Shown piece after piece: positions 34,052 through 42,313 of a stretch of 64,000 bases of DNA. The position numbers and the translations under genes are program-made. Within the stretch, counting starts at the first letter, position 1. The number at the start of each line of letters is the position of its first letter. Below the pieces are notes generated by a model. The model saw only the letters and a program-made list of their open reading frames with translations. It was not told the DNA's origin and ran no database searches. Source of the DNA: Candidatus Micrarchaeaceae archaeon. Its GTDB lineage: Archaea; Micrarchaeota; Micrarchaeia; Micrarchaeales; Micrarchaeaceae. The stretch covers positions 1 to 64,000 of the forward strand of contig DAIDAC010000001.1 in the NCBI GenBank assembly GCA_027310825.1. The letters are read 5' to 3'.

Positions 34052-35194
34052 ATGGCTAAGGACTATTACGAAGCCCTGGGAATAAAGAAGGATTCATCTC
34101 AAGACGAGATAAAGCGAGCGTATAGAGAGCTTGTGATAAAATTTCATCCTGACAGGAACAAGGATCCGAAAGCAACGGACAAGATGAAGGAGATCAACGA
34201 AGCCTATGCAGTGCTAAGCGATCCGCAAAAGCGCCAGCAGTACGACACCTATGGCTCAGACGCGTTCCACCAAAGATACACGCAAGATGACATATTCAGA
34301 AACTTTGACATAAATGAAGTGCTGCGGCAGATGGGCTTCAACTTCGGGTTCGGCGATGACAGCGATATCTTCAGCATGTTCGACATGGGGCAGGGAAGAC
34401 GCCAAGTCAGAATGGAAGACGTCGGAAACGATATCCTTACAAGAGTGAATGTTAGCCTTGAGGAAGCCGCGAAGGGAACAGAGAAAAAGATAACGCTCAA
34501 CCACATAAAGGCATGCGAGCACTGCAAAGGAAACGGAGCAGAGCCAGGAAGCAAGACGATAAAATGCCCCCAGTGCAACGGTAGCGGAAGAGTAGGCACT
34601 GCAAGGAGGACTCCTTTCGGAATAATGCAGACCATAACGACTTGCGGGAAGTGCGGTGGTTCTGGAAAATCGTTCGAGAAGAGCTGCAAGGTTTGCAACG
34701 GCCACGGAAGGGTCGCAGGCCAGGACAAGATAGACGTTAAGATTCCGCGGGGCGTAGACACTGGAACAAGACTGCGCGTCAGAGGCATGGGTGACTTCGG
34801 AGCAGACCATACTGGTGATCTTTACGTCGACATTGCAATAGAGGGCAACAAAAACTTTACACGTCAGGGGGATGACCTTTACTACGATCTGCGAATTCCA
34901 TTCCACACGGCTGCGATAGGCGGAATAGCCACAGTGCAGACGCTCGACGGAACAGAAACAGTGAAGATAGATGCAGGAACACAGAATGGCGACACGATAT
35001 ACCTGAAGGGCAAGGGAATGCCGCGCATGAACGGCTCCGGCAGCGGCAACGAGATAATAAGAGTTGTCATTGATGTCCCAAGGCATCTTAGCTCAGAGCA
35101 AAAGGAGCTGATCAAGAAGCTCGCGGATATGGATTCTGGAAAAGAGGAGAAAAAAGAAGGGAAGAAGAGCGGAAGGTTCTTTGGATTCCTTTGA
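34052..35194 (+). CDS. dnaJ: molecular chaperone DnaJ (Hsp40), type A
   Basis: 380 residues. The J domain (DYYEALGIKKDSSQDEIKRA) has the HPD motif in FHPDRNKDP. The G/F linker is short and acidic. Four CxxCxGxG zinc repeats follow: CEHCKGNG, CPQCNGSG, CGKCGGSG and CKVCNGHG. The C-terminal substrate domains have IPRGVDTGTRLRVRGMG. It stimulates DnaK ATPase. It begins 4 nt after dnaK and ends next to the convergent kinase-like gene. Confidence 0.96.
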   Translation: MAKDYYEALGIKKDSSQDEIKRAYRELVIKFHPDRNKDPKATDKMKEINEAYAVLSDPQKRQQYDTYGSDAFHQRYTQDDIFRNFDINEVLRQMGFNFGFGDDSDIFSMFDMGQGRRQVRMEDVGNDILTRVNVSLEEAAKGTEKKITLNHIKACEHCKGNGAEPGSKTIKCPQCNGSGRVGTARRTPFGIMQTITTCGKCGGSGKSFEKSCKVCNGHGRVAGQDKIDVKIPRGVDTGTRLRVRGMGDFGADHTGDLYVDIAIEGNKNFTRQGDDLYYDLRIPFHTAAIGGIATVQTLDGTETVKIDAGTQNGDTIYLKGKGMPRMNGSGSGNEIIRVVIDVPRHLSSEQKELIKKLADMDSGKEEKKEGKKSGRFFGFL

Positions 35195-35821
35195 TCAGTA
35201 GCACGCCGTTACTGTGACCCCGTTCATAAGGTTCACAATAAACTTTTCGACAAGCTCGTTTTCTCTCTCTGCCTGATATTCGACGTGTTCCGGCCTTGGG
35301 TCTATCAAAACGAATCTGTACCCATTTTCTGTCTTGACAAAAAGCATATTGCTGCATGTGACATCGCAATGATAGAATCCTTTTTCGTGAAGACGTGCGA
35401 ACGCGCTTCTTATCTCGTCAGCTATACAATAAGCGACATTGGCTGGAAGCATGCCATTTGCCCGTAGCCTTGCTAAATCAACTATTGTGATCGGATCATT
35501 TATTTCTTCGAGAGCTATGCCGCCCTTTTTTATTCCTTGGAAATCGAACAGGTATAGAGGCTTTGGCGAGTGTTCTGGAATTATTGCATGCATATCCTCG
35601 TACCTTTTGAACTGTATTGGAGCAGTTGCCGGAGACGAAGTGAAATATTTGTAGTACTCGCCGTTCTTCCCAGGCATGGATATCGTTTCTTGCCTCAACT
35701 TCACAGGAATGCCAGGAGGGACATGGGCCATTACAGTTTTGACTCTAAGAAGAGCCTCAGTGACGTGTGCCGGAGGCTGCACAGCAGCGTACGCTCTTAG
35801 CGCAGACTCTGATATTGACAC
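35195..35821 (-). CDS. kinase-like protein with degenerate DFG
   Basis: 208 residues. The C-terminal part has a protein-kinase-type catalytic loop, LHEKGFYHCDVTCSN (HxD...N), and then FVLIDPRPEH, where DPRP stands in place of DFG. Upstream, LYLFDFQGIKKGGIALEEI looks like a kinase hinge. The N-lobe is short, and no clear glycine loop is seen. The fold is probably RIO/Bud32/APH-like. The start is GTG 35821, close to 25 nt after a TATA-like CTTTTTATATC, so the transcript may be leaderless. Substrate unknown. Confidence 0.65.
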   Translation of the reverse strand: MSISESALRAYAAVQPPAHVTEALLRVKTVMAHVPPGIPVKLRQETISMPGKNGEYYKYFTSSPATAPIQFKRYEDMHAIIPEHSPKPLYLFDFQGIKKGGIALEEINDPITIVDLARLRANGMLPANVAYCIADEIRSAFARLHEKGFYHCDVTCSNMLFVKTENGYRFVLIDPRPEHVEYQAERENELVEKFIVNLMNGVTVTACY

Positions 35822-35869
35822 GTATAATTTGCGTCAATGCTGATATAAAAAGCTTCTTTTTTAGTGGAA

Positions 35870-36005
35870 TATCCTAACCCACAATTCGGCATTTCGTGCG
35901 CTGCCTCGAGGCCCCGCGGGGCGAAGGATCAAAATTAGCTCGATGGGGAGATGGAGATGACCCTTCTACGCACCTTGACCCCTGGAGCCATGGCGACCAC
36001 GCCAC
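35870..36005 (-). ncRNA. candidate structured RNA, unidentified
   Basis: The ~320 nt between the kinase gene and aCPSF1 have no gene. A GC-rich patch contains nested complementarity: GGCTC/GAGC plus GGGG/CCCC around a ~30 nt interior, the palindrome GCCCCGCGGGGC, the palindrome GCCTCGAGGC, and the hairpin GGCA...TGCC. On the minus strand, TTTAAATAT (36027-36035) sits ~25 nt before the patch, like a promoter. I compared it with tRNA, 5S, SRP and box C/D RNAs and found no match. Strand and ends are guesses. Confidence 0.35.
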
Positions 36006-36143
36006 AGTATTAATGGGATTTTGATATTTAAACGAGGTTTGAAACCCTTCGGTTTTCGCCGTCAAGACCTTCCTTTTCTCTCGTCTTCTATCTGCCGCCC
36101 ACTATTAACGAACCTGCTGAACAGTATAAAAAGGTGCGCTAAT

Positions 36144-38099
36144 TTATTTCAGCCTTATTGAATCGAGGTTCATCGGAGCCCTTCCGTCTGCGTGCAGCAT
36201 ACGTCCTGCTGTCCTCGCGAGGTCTTCGCACTTCGATTCTTCTCCGTGCATAGTGTATATCGCCTTTGGCCTTGGCCTCAGGTTTTCCAGGAAGGCTAGG
36301 AGCTGCCTCCTGTCGCTGTGGCCTGAGAACCCTTCGATTGTCTTTACCCCGATCTTGACCTTGTGCGGAGTGAGGTGTCCGTCTTCGTCTGGAAGAGCCA
36401 CTTCGCTCATTCCATTCTGCAGCCTTCTTCCAAGGCTGTTTGTGCTGTTGTATCCTACGAATATCAGCTGGTTCTTCTCGCTGTCGCAAAGCCTCTTGAA
36501 GTACTCTACACTCGCCCCTCCGTTCATCATTCCTCCGCTTGCTAGGATGACTGCCGGGCCTTTGTCAAAGACCTGTTCTCGCTCTCCTTTGACGACTTCG
36601 AACATAGGGTTTTCGAACGGGCTTCTGTTGTTGAGTATCCTGTTCCTTATTCCCTCTTTGAGATACTCTGGATAAGCAGTGTGGATTGCAGTCGCATCTA
36701 GTATCATTCCGTCGAGATACACTGGAATGTTCTCGTGGTTTCCTTCGCCGCCAAGCAGGCTTTCGAGAACTAGCATTATTTCCTGGCTTCTTCCGAGCGC
36801 GAAAAGCGGCATAAGCACCTTTCCTCCGTTTGCTATAGTCCTCTTTATCTGATTGACGAGCTCTGGCTCTGAGTCCTTTCTGTTCGGAGTCATGTCTCCA
36901 GGACCTCCGTATGTGCTTTCGGTGAAAAGCGCGTCTATCCTTGGGTACTTGACAACAGCAGAATCAAGAAGCCTTGTGAATCCGTACTTCATGTCGCCGG
37001 TGTGGACTATGTTGTACATGCCCTCGCCTACGTGGAGATGAACAGTGGCGCTGCCGAGCACGTGGCCTGCGTTGTGGTATGTAAGCTTCAGTTCGTCTGT
37101 GATGTTCGTGACTTCGTTGAAGTCTCTTGTTATCGTGTGCGTGAGCATTTTCCTGACGTCTTTCTCGTCGTAGAGAGGAGTTCCTCCGCTTCTCTGAACC
37201 AGCTTTATGTAATCGTTGAGAAGGAGCGCAGCAAGATCCCTTGTCGCCGGCGTGCAGTAAACCGGTCCGCTGTATCCGAACTTGAAAAGATAAGGAACGA
37301 ATCCTATGTGGTCCATGTGCGCGTGCGTCAGTATAACCGCATCGAGTTCGTTGATTGAGAAGTTCGCGCTGTCAAGATACGGGAATGCCTTGTTGTCGCC
37401 GTTGTTGTTGGCATCCATGCCCTTTGCAGAAGGCTCTGGGCTGAGACCGCAGTCGATAATCACTTTTGACGACGGCGTTTCAAGCAGCAGAGAGCTTCTT
37501 CCGACTTCTCTGAAGCCCCCTAGAGCTGTAGCCTTCAGCCATTCGCTCTTCATTATGGTTCTGTTTATGTTTTTGCCTACTCCGAGAAGGAATTTCTTCC
37601 TGAAGTCTGCTTCGTTGAACATCAGTTGTCGCACTCCGGCTATTGTGTCGCTGTGCATAGTCGGGGTTCTCAATGCCTTCGGAGTCCAGTTTGTCTGGAT
37701 AGCTATCGCCTTGAGGGTGCTTCCACCCTTTCCGATGACAAGTCCTGGCTTGAGGGCTTCTATGTAGACCTCGCTGAACTCTGGCATGAACCTTACGTTG
37801 CCGATTGTAGCCTCGACTGGAATGAGCTGCTTTATTATTTCGAGCGCCTTCTCCGGCTGCATCAGCACAGATCCGTCGCTCCTTAGTATGAGTTTCTTCT
37901 TGATGGATGAAGCTATGTTCCTGATTACGAAGTCGTCGTCGTATATCCTCTTCGGATTCTTCACGTATACGACTATGTCAGGTCCCTCGAACTCTGCCTT
38001 TACGAAGTTGGCCTCGGCAGGCAGCATGGACTCTATCTTTTTGAAGATCTCGTCGTTGTGCTTTTTCTCGTTTCCGTTGCCGTTCTTTTTCTCCTCCAA
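36144..38099 (-). CDS. KH-domain beta-CASP ribonuclease aCPSF1 (FttA)
   Basis: 651 residues. The N-terminal ~150 hold KH-type RNA-binding domains (GLVIGKGGSTLKAIA with its GxxG loop). The metallo-beta-lactamase domain follows, with LTHAHMDHIGF (HxHxDH). The beta-CASP domain has ALGRSQEIMLVLESLL and SGHSDRRQLLAFLENL near the C-terminus. This is archaeal CPSF1, the endoribonuclease that terminates transcription by cutting after U-rich tracts. The start is TTG 38099 behind GTGATTCA. The length is normal (~635-650). Confidence 0.95.
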   Translation of the reverse strand: MEEKKNGNGNEKKHNDEIFKKIESMLPAEANFVKAEFEGPDIVVYVKNPKRIYDDDFVIRNIASSIKKKLILRSDGSVLMQPEKALEIIKQLIPVEATIGNVRFMPEFSEVYIEALKPGLVIGKGGSTLKAIAIQTNWTPKALRTPTMHSDTIAGVRQLMFNEADFRKKFLLGVGKNINRTIMKSEWLKATALGGFREVGRSSLLLETPSSKVIIDCGLSPEPSAKGMDANNNGDNKAFPYLDSANFSINELDAVILTHAHMDHIGFVPYLFKFGYSGPVYCTPATRDLAALLLNDYIKLVQRSGGTPLYDEKDVRKMLTHTITRDFNEVTNITDELKLTYHNAGHVLGSATVHLHVGEGMYNIVHTGDMKYGFTRLLDSAVVKYPRIDALFTESTYGGPGDMTPNRKDSEPELVNQIKRTIANGGKVLMPLFALGRSQEIMLVLESLLGGEGNHENIPVYLDGMILDATAIHTAYPEYLKEGIRNRILNNRSPFENPMFEVVKGEREQVFDKGPAVILASGGMMNGGASVEYFKRLCDSEKNQLIFVGYNSTNSLGRRLQNGMSEVALPDEDGHLTPHKVKIGVKTIEGFSGHSDRRQLLAFLENLRPRPKAIYTMHGEESKCEDLARTAGRMLHADGRAPMNLDSIRLK

Positions 38100-38232
38100 T
38101 GAATCACAGCTGTAGCTTGGTGTTGTGTAGTTGTTTGCAATGTCACTTTGCGTTTAGTATTATTTCTCTGGCAGGTCTTGTTGTGCTCTGCTTCACCCAT
38201 GCAGAAAAATTGAAAAATAAATGTGATTTGGT

Positions 38233-38886
38233 TTAGTTTTCCTTCTTCGGGCCTGCTATCTTTTCCAGATCCTTGCCTGTGTACTCCGTGTAGCCGTTCT
38301 TGGTCATCACTGCTATGAGCGGAGTTCCTCCTGTTGCGGCGTCTCTCCTCATCGCGATTTCAAGTGCGCGGGCGACTCCCTTGATGGCATCTTTTGTCGT
38401 CACTCCTTTCTTGTACATGTCTTCGAGGTAGCCCATTGCAGTGAGCGAGCCGCTGCCTGTTGCAGAGAACTTCGCCTCCTCTACATAGCCGCCGATCGCG
38501 TCTATGTTGTAGAGCTGTGGTTCCTCTCCGTCCATGCCAGCTATCATTAGCTGCACTTCGTAAGGCATCATCTTGTTGCCCTGTAGTATAATCGATAATA
38601 GAGAAGTTGCAGACTTTGGAGAAAGCGAACGGTCTTCGTTCATCTTGTATATCTCGTTCTGCGCCTTTAGCACGCGGATTAGCTCCTGCGCGTCGCCGAC
38701 CGCTCCTGCGATCGTCATTGCGAGGTTTGCATCTATCTTGTATACCTTCCTCACGTCTTGGCTTGCTATGAAATAACCGCCAGTAGCTCTTGAATCTGCT
38801 CCGACTACCACTCCGTCTGTGCAAACTATTCCGACTGTTGTGGTGCCCTTTAAGTATTTCTTTCTCTCTATGTCGCTATTATCCAT
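38233..38886 (-). CDS. psmB: proteasome beta subunit
   Basis: About 217 residues from ATG 38886, which follows GGTGAAAA. A short propeptide ending in YLKG is followed by TTTVGIVCTDGVVVGADSRA; the first Thr becomes the catalytic N-terminal nucleophile after self-cleavage. The conserved GSGSLTAMGYLE and the Asp and Ser of the family are present. The product forms the inner rings of the 20S proteasome. The alpha subunit is not in this window. Confidence 0.95.
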   Translation of the reverse strand: MDNSDIERKKYLKGTTTVGIVCTDGVVVGADSRATGGYFIASQDVRKVYKIDANLAMTIAGAVGDAQELIRVLKAQNEIYKMNEDRSLSPKSATSLLSIILQGNKMMPYEVQLMIAGMDGEEPQLYNIDAIGGYVEEAKFSATGSGSLTAMGYLEDMYKKGVTTKDAIKGVARALEIAMRRDAATGGTPLIAVMTKNGYTEYTGKDLEKIAGPKKEN

Positions 38887-39014
38887 TTTTTCACCCACGT
38901 GAAGAAACATTATTAGGAAAATTATCGCCCAAAACGAGCAAAAAAGAAAATTGGTCGTGTAACTGAAGTTAATGGTTAGGCAAGGTATATAAGGCTTTTT
39001 GTCATGACACGCCT

Positions 39015-39266
39015 TTACGCAAAGTCGATTACGCTTCCGTTGCCTATGAACTTGTGAGCCTTGTCAGCAAGTTCGGCGTAGGCAAAGGTTCTGTAGACTT
39101 TTGTCACTTTTACCTTATAGATGTTTCCTATCCTGGTCTTGGCATTCTTGACAAAGATGACGAAGTCACCTACTCTGCCAATTCCTTCATCCCGCGCCCC
39201 TTTGGCGTCAACCCGGAGGTCGTGTACTGACCCCAATCCCACTTCTTCCGCTATGATTTCACTCAT
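39015..39266 (-). CDS. TRAM domain protein
   Basis: 83 residues with a single TRAM beta-barrel: VGRVGDFVIFVKNAKTRIG, then VYKVKVTKV-like strands and FAYAELAD. Archaeal one-domain TRAM proteins bind RNA and have been described as RNA chaperones. The N-terminal ~20 residues are acidic. It is an isolated gene between psmB and TFB, with a good TATA-like TTTATAAA upstream (on the minus strand). Confidence 0.8.
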   Translation of the reverse strand: MSEIIAEEVGLGSVHDLRVDAKGARDEGIGRVGDFVIFVKNAKTRIGNIYKVKVTKVYRTFAYAELADKAHKFIGNGSVIDFA

Positions 39267-39463
39267 TTCGTTCCACCCCTAATGATAATTTATGAAATGC
39301 AATCTTTATAAACCTGTTATACAAACTTCAGTTTCTTCCACATTTGACGAAGTGCCTTTTTCAAAAACATTTTTTCGGCGACAAAACAGAAATTTTCGCA
39401 GCAATATTTTTCGCTGCAGGATTTACCAAAACGGTTATTTGCAAAAACAGAAAAAGAAATTTT

Positions 39464-39481
39464 GCGGGCAAAAGAGCCCGC
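39464..39481 (-). terminator. hairpin and T-rich tract after the TFB gene
   Basis: GCGGGC and GCCCGC form a perfect 6-bp stem with a 6-nt loop. On the minus strand, the T-rich run TTTTTTCTTTTTA (39483-39495) lies between the TFB stop and the hairpin. Archaeal termination needs the U-tract, not the hairpin, so the tract is the likely terminator. Confidence 0.45.
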
Positions 39482-39503
39482 GTAAAAAGAAAAAAGTGAA
39501 CCC

Positions 39504-40682
39504 TTACAGGTTCACGTCGATGTTGAGCTGCTCCTTGAGTTCGCGGTATCTGTTCCTGATAGTTACTTCTGTGACTCCAGCAACGTCTGCGACCTCTTTC
39601 TGGGTACGCCTCTCTCCTGCGAGCGCTCCTGCAATGTATACTGCAGCTGCACTAACTCCGGTCGGGCTTCTTCCAGATACAAGCCCTTTCTTCATCGCGT
39701 CCTTGAGCAGTTCGATTGACTTCTCTTGCGCTTCTCCGCTCAGCTTTAGCGCGTTGATGTAACGCGGAACATAGCTGATCGGGTCGGTGAGCGGGATCTT
39801 GAGGCCCAGCTCGTGCGAAATCACACGGTATGCTCTTCCGATTTCCTTCTTTGGAAGTCCGCTTATGTTAGAAATCTCATCGAGAGTCCTTGGCATTCCT
39901 GCTTCTCTGCAAGCTGCGTAGATGACTGCCTGGACTACTGTCTCTATTGGTCTTCCTCTTATCAGATTGTTCTGCACGCACTTTCTGTATAGAAGGGCTG
40001 CGCTTTCTCTGATGTTGTCTGGAAGTCCAAGATAGCTAGCTACCCTGTTGAGCTCTGGCAATGCGATCAAGTAGTTCCTCTCGGATGAGCTGGCTATGCT
40101 TGCTCTCTTGTGCCACTTTCTCATTCTGTAAAGCTGTGCTTGCCTCTTTGATGGAATGCGAACTCCTCTTATGTCCTTGTTGTAGAGGTCGATCTCGGTT
40201 ACAAGGCCTCTGTTCGGTTTTGTGTACTTTATAGGAGCGCCTGTTCTTGCACGTGCGTTCCTCTGATCGGTGTCGAATGCTCTCCATTCCGGACCAGTAT
40301 CGGTTACGTTTTCCTCGATAACAAGGCCGCATGCGTTGCACACAAGCTCTCCCTTTTCGTTGTCGAAAATGAGGTCTGTGCTTCCGCAGCTCGGGCATTT
40401 GTTTACCCTTTCGTGGGTTCTTGTCGACGGCGCAGGTCCAGGAGTTATTGTCTGTGGCACTCCGGACATTCCACGCTGTGGCTCGAATTCCTCTTCTGCG
40501 CCCATAAGGGTGCTTCTTGGCCTGCCCTGCTTTGCCGGGCCTTCTATGTTGAGCTTATTGTCCTTTACTACAATCCTCTTAACATTCAACTCTGCAGGAG
40601 GCTTTGCCTGCTGCTTTGCTTTCTTTGCCGGCTTTGCCGACATCTTCTTCATCTTTTTTTTCGCGGTTTTAGACTTCGCCAT
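39504..40682 (-). CDS. tfb: transcription initiation factor B (TFB)
   Basis: 392 residues. The first ~90 residues are Lys/Ala-rich and basic, an extension not usual in TFB. The zinc ribbon is at ~95-120 (KCPSCGSTDLIF and CNACGLVI), and the B-finger/reader region follows with EWRAFDTDQRNARARTG. Two cyclin repeats contain YLGLPDNIRESAALLY and RRTQKEVADVAGVTEVTIRNRYRE. TFB recruits RNA polymerase to TBP on the TATA box. The start ATG follows GGTGAATA. Confidence 0.95.
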   Translation of the reverse strand: MAKSKTAKKKMKKMSAKPAKKAKQQAKPPAELNVKRIVVKDNKLNIEGPAKQGRPRSTLMGAEEEFEPQRGMSGVPQTITPGPAPSTRTHERVNKCPSCGSTDLIFDNEKGELVCNACGLVIEENVTDTGPEWRAFDTDQRNARARTGAPIKYTKPNRGLVTEIDLYNKDIRGVRIPSKRQAQLYRMRKWHKRASIASSSERNYLIALPELNRVASYLGLPDNIRESAALLYRKCVQNNLIRGRPIETVVQAVIYAACREAGMPRTLDEISNISGLPKKEIGRAYRVISHELGLKIPLTDPISYVPRYINALKLSGEAQEKSIELLKDAMKKGLVSGRSPTGVSAAAVYIAGALAGERRTQKEVADVAGVTEVTIRNRYRELKEQLNIDVNL

Positions 40683-40882
40683 CTATTCACCAATTCACCA
40701 GTTTTTAGCAGTAACGGGCACGTGCCCAGGTAAAGATTTTTAAAAGTAGATAGTAGTAATTGTAGACAATCAGATATTTAAACCTTTCGGTCAGTTTCCC
40801 TCTACAACCTTGGAAACCTTTATAAAGGGCACGTAGGTGAGATCCGATTCCAGCGGCGGATGCGCTGTGTCGTCGTAGATGC

Positions 40883-41021
40883 GAAAATCCGAAATAGCCA
40901 TGCGGATTTTCTTGATTTTCGATGCGTATATAAACATCAAAACCCATTATATTTACTGTAGGGGTTAAAGTTCTAATTTAACACCAACCCTACAACCATC
41001 CACCCGGGGGGTAAAACCCCC
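40883..41021. other. structured non-coding stretch upstream of the bPH gene
   Basis: About 440 nt (40683-41123) lie between TFB and the next gene. They contain three inverted repeats. GAAAATCCG/CGGATTTTC is at 40883-40891 and 40903-40911, and another GATTTTC follows a few bases later and could compete for the first arm. GTAGGG plus GTTAAA pairs with TTTAAC plus CCCTAC (40958-40993) with one bulge. GGGGGT/ACCCCC is at 41007-41021. TTTATAAAG near 40820 could be a promoter for an RNA. Unidentified. Confidence 0.4.
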
Positions 41022-41123
41022 ACCCTTTAACACCATAGCCTAAGCACTGGGCAAGGTATAAATATCTTGGAAAAGAAGCGGTAGTGGATTCCTATACTGT
41101 TGGGGACTCGGATCCGTGAGGGA

Positions 41124-42311
41124 ATGAATTACGAGGAATCTTCGGGTAGTAGCGCATTGCTGCCGGAAGAGAGAGTGCTTTATACTGCTAGACACGGCAG
41201 GCTCTCAGCCGTAGGCTTTTTCCCAGCTCCGGTAGTTGTCGCTACAAACAAAAGATTCATAATCACGGAAGGCATCGGACCATGGAAATCAAAGTCGGTG
41301 CTTTTCCACGACAAGATCGCTTCTATGGACGTAAAGAAGGGATTGATGGGGGCAAGCTTCACAATAAACAGCATGGCAGGGCCATACGCAAGCAAGACAA
41401 TCAACTTTTCAAAGTCATCGCAGGCTCTAGCAGTGTTCAGCATTGCCAGCTCCCAGATAATGGGAAAAGGCAGGGGCGACTTCGTGATGCCAGCAATAGA
41501 CCTCAACAAAAAGAGGGCGGTTGGATTGAAGAGGTCGCCGTTCCAGGAGCAGTCGCAGCCGGCTAGGGCAAAGCCGATTGTGATGAAGCCTGTTGTGCAG
41601 CAGCAGCAACAGATGCCGCAGCAGCCTGTCGCAGTCGTAAAGCCGAAGACGATCACAAACACATTTGTCCAGCAGCAGAAACCGCAACAGATCATGAGGG
41701 AGCGAGAGTTCAGGCCAATTCTGATAAAACCGGTTGTGCCTCCGCAGGCCATGCAGACGTTGCAAGGCCTACAGATAAAGCTCAAGCCGTACGCTGCGCT
41801 GGTGCAGAAGCACGGAAGCATTGCATTGTCCATAGCAGGCGAAGAATTTTTCAACGCTGTAAGGAAGCTGGCAGGCGTAGCGTCTAACGCGTACGAAGCG
41901 AGGCCAAGAACACTGCAGGAAATAAATCTCGACGTTTTGAAGAGCTCTATCTACTTCCTTAAGGACAAGGGCAGCGCAGTTGCAAGGACTGCAAAGACCA
42001 TCGTGCTTACACAGAGCCTGACCCGCGAAATGCAAAATGGTGGAGAAATGGCGGCTGAGATAGAAGGGGCGCACTTCGCCGACGGAGCCATGTTCAGCCT
42101 GGGAAATGCAGGAGTGAGAATGGGAGAGTCGACGCTTGTTGTCCAGAAGACAGCAGGCAAAGAGAAGAAGAGGCACATTGGCACAGGAAACAGCAAGCTT
42201 GTTCCAGAGAGGGATTTGAAGATTTTCAGAGTGCGAAGCATAAGAGCAAACCACAAGGCGCACGAAGGAAGGTTTCGCAATCTGTTAAATAACTTAAGCA
42301 ACAATAAATAA
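41124..42311 (+). CDS. bacterial-PH-domain protein with Gln/Pro-rich linker
   Basis: About 395 residues from ATG 41124 behind GTGAGGG. The N-terminal ~120 residues are PH-like beta strands (ERVLYTARHGRLSAVGFFPA, VVATNKRFIITEGIG), similar to bacterial PH-domain proteins. A Gln/Pro/Val-rich low-complexity linker (~150-210) follows, with runs such as VVQQQQQMPQQP. The C-terminal half is alpha/beta with no family call. A TATA-like GGTATAAATATC (41055-41066) precedes it. It ends 2 nt before the helicase gene. Function unknown. Confidence 0.6.
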   Translation: MNYEESSGSSALLPEERVLYTARHGRLSAVGFFPAPVVVATNKRFIITEGIGPWKSKSVLFHDKIASMDVKKGLMGASFTINSMAGPYASKTINFSKSSQALAVFSIASSQIMGKGRGDFVMPAIDLNKKRAVGLKRSPFQEQSQPARAKPIVMKPVVQQQQQMPQQPVAVVKPKTITNTFVQQQKPQQIMREREFRPILIKPVVPPQAMQTLQGLQIKLKPYAALVQKHGSIALSIAGEEFFNAVRKLAGVASNAYEARPRTLQEINLDVLKSSIYFLKDKGSAVARTAKTIVLTQSLTREMQNGGEMAAEIEGAHFADGAMFSLGNAGVRMGESTLVVQKTAGKEKKRHIGTGNSKLVPERDLKIFRVRSIRANHKAHEGRFRNLLNNLSNNK

Positions 42312-42313
42312 AG

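Noticed and set aside
36139-36489. 116-codon Arg-rich frame inside the aCPSF1 gene
   Set aside because: Shadow of a well-supported gene in another frame.
40705-40947. 80-codon minus-strand frame upstream of TFB
   Set aside because: Covers a structured non-coding stretch with a hairpin and promoter-like sites; no protein-like pattern.
41100-41123. TTG start for the bPH gene
   Set aside because: ATG 41124 has GTGAGGG upstream and begins closer to the conserved part.
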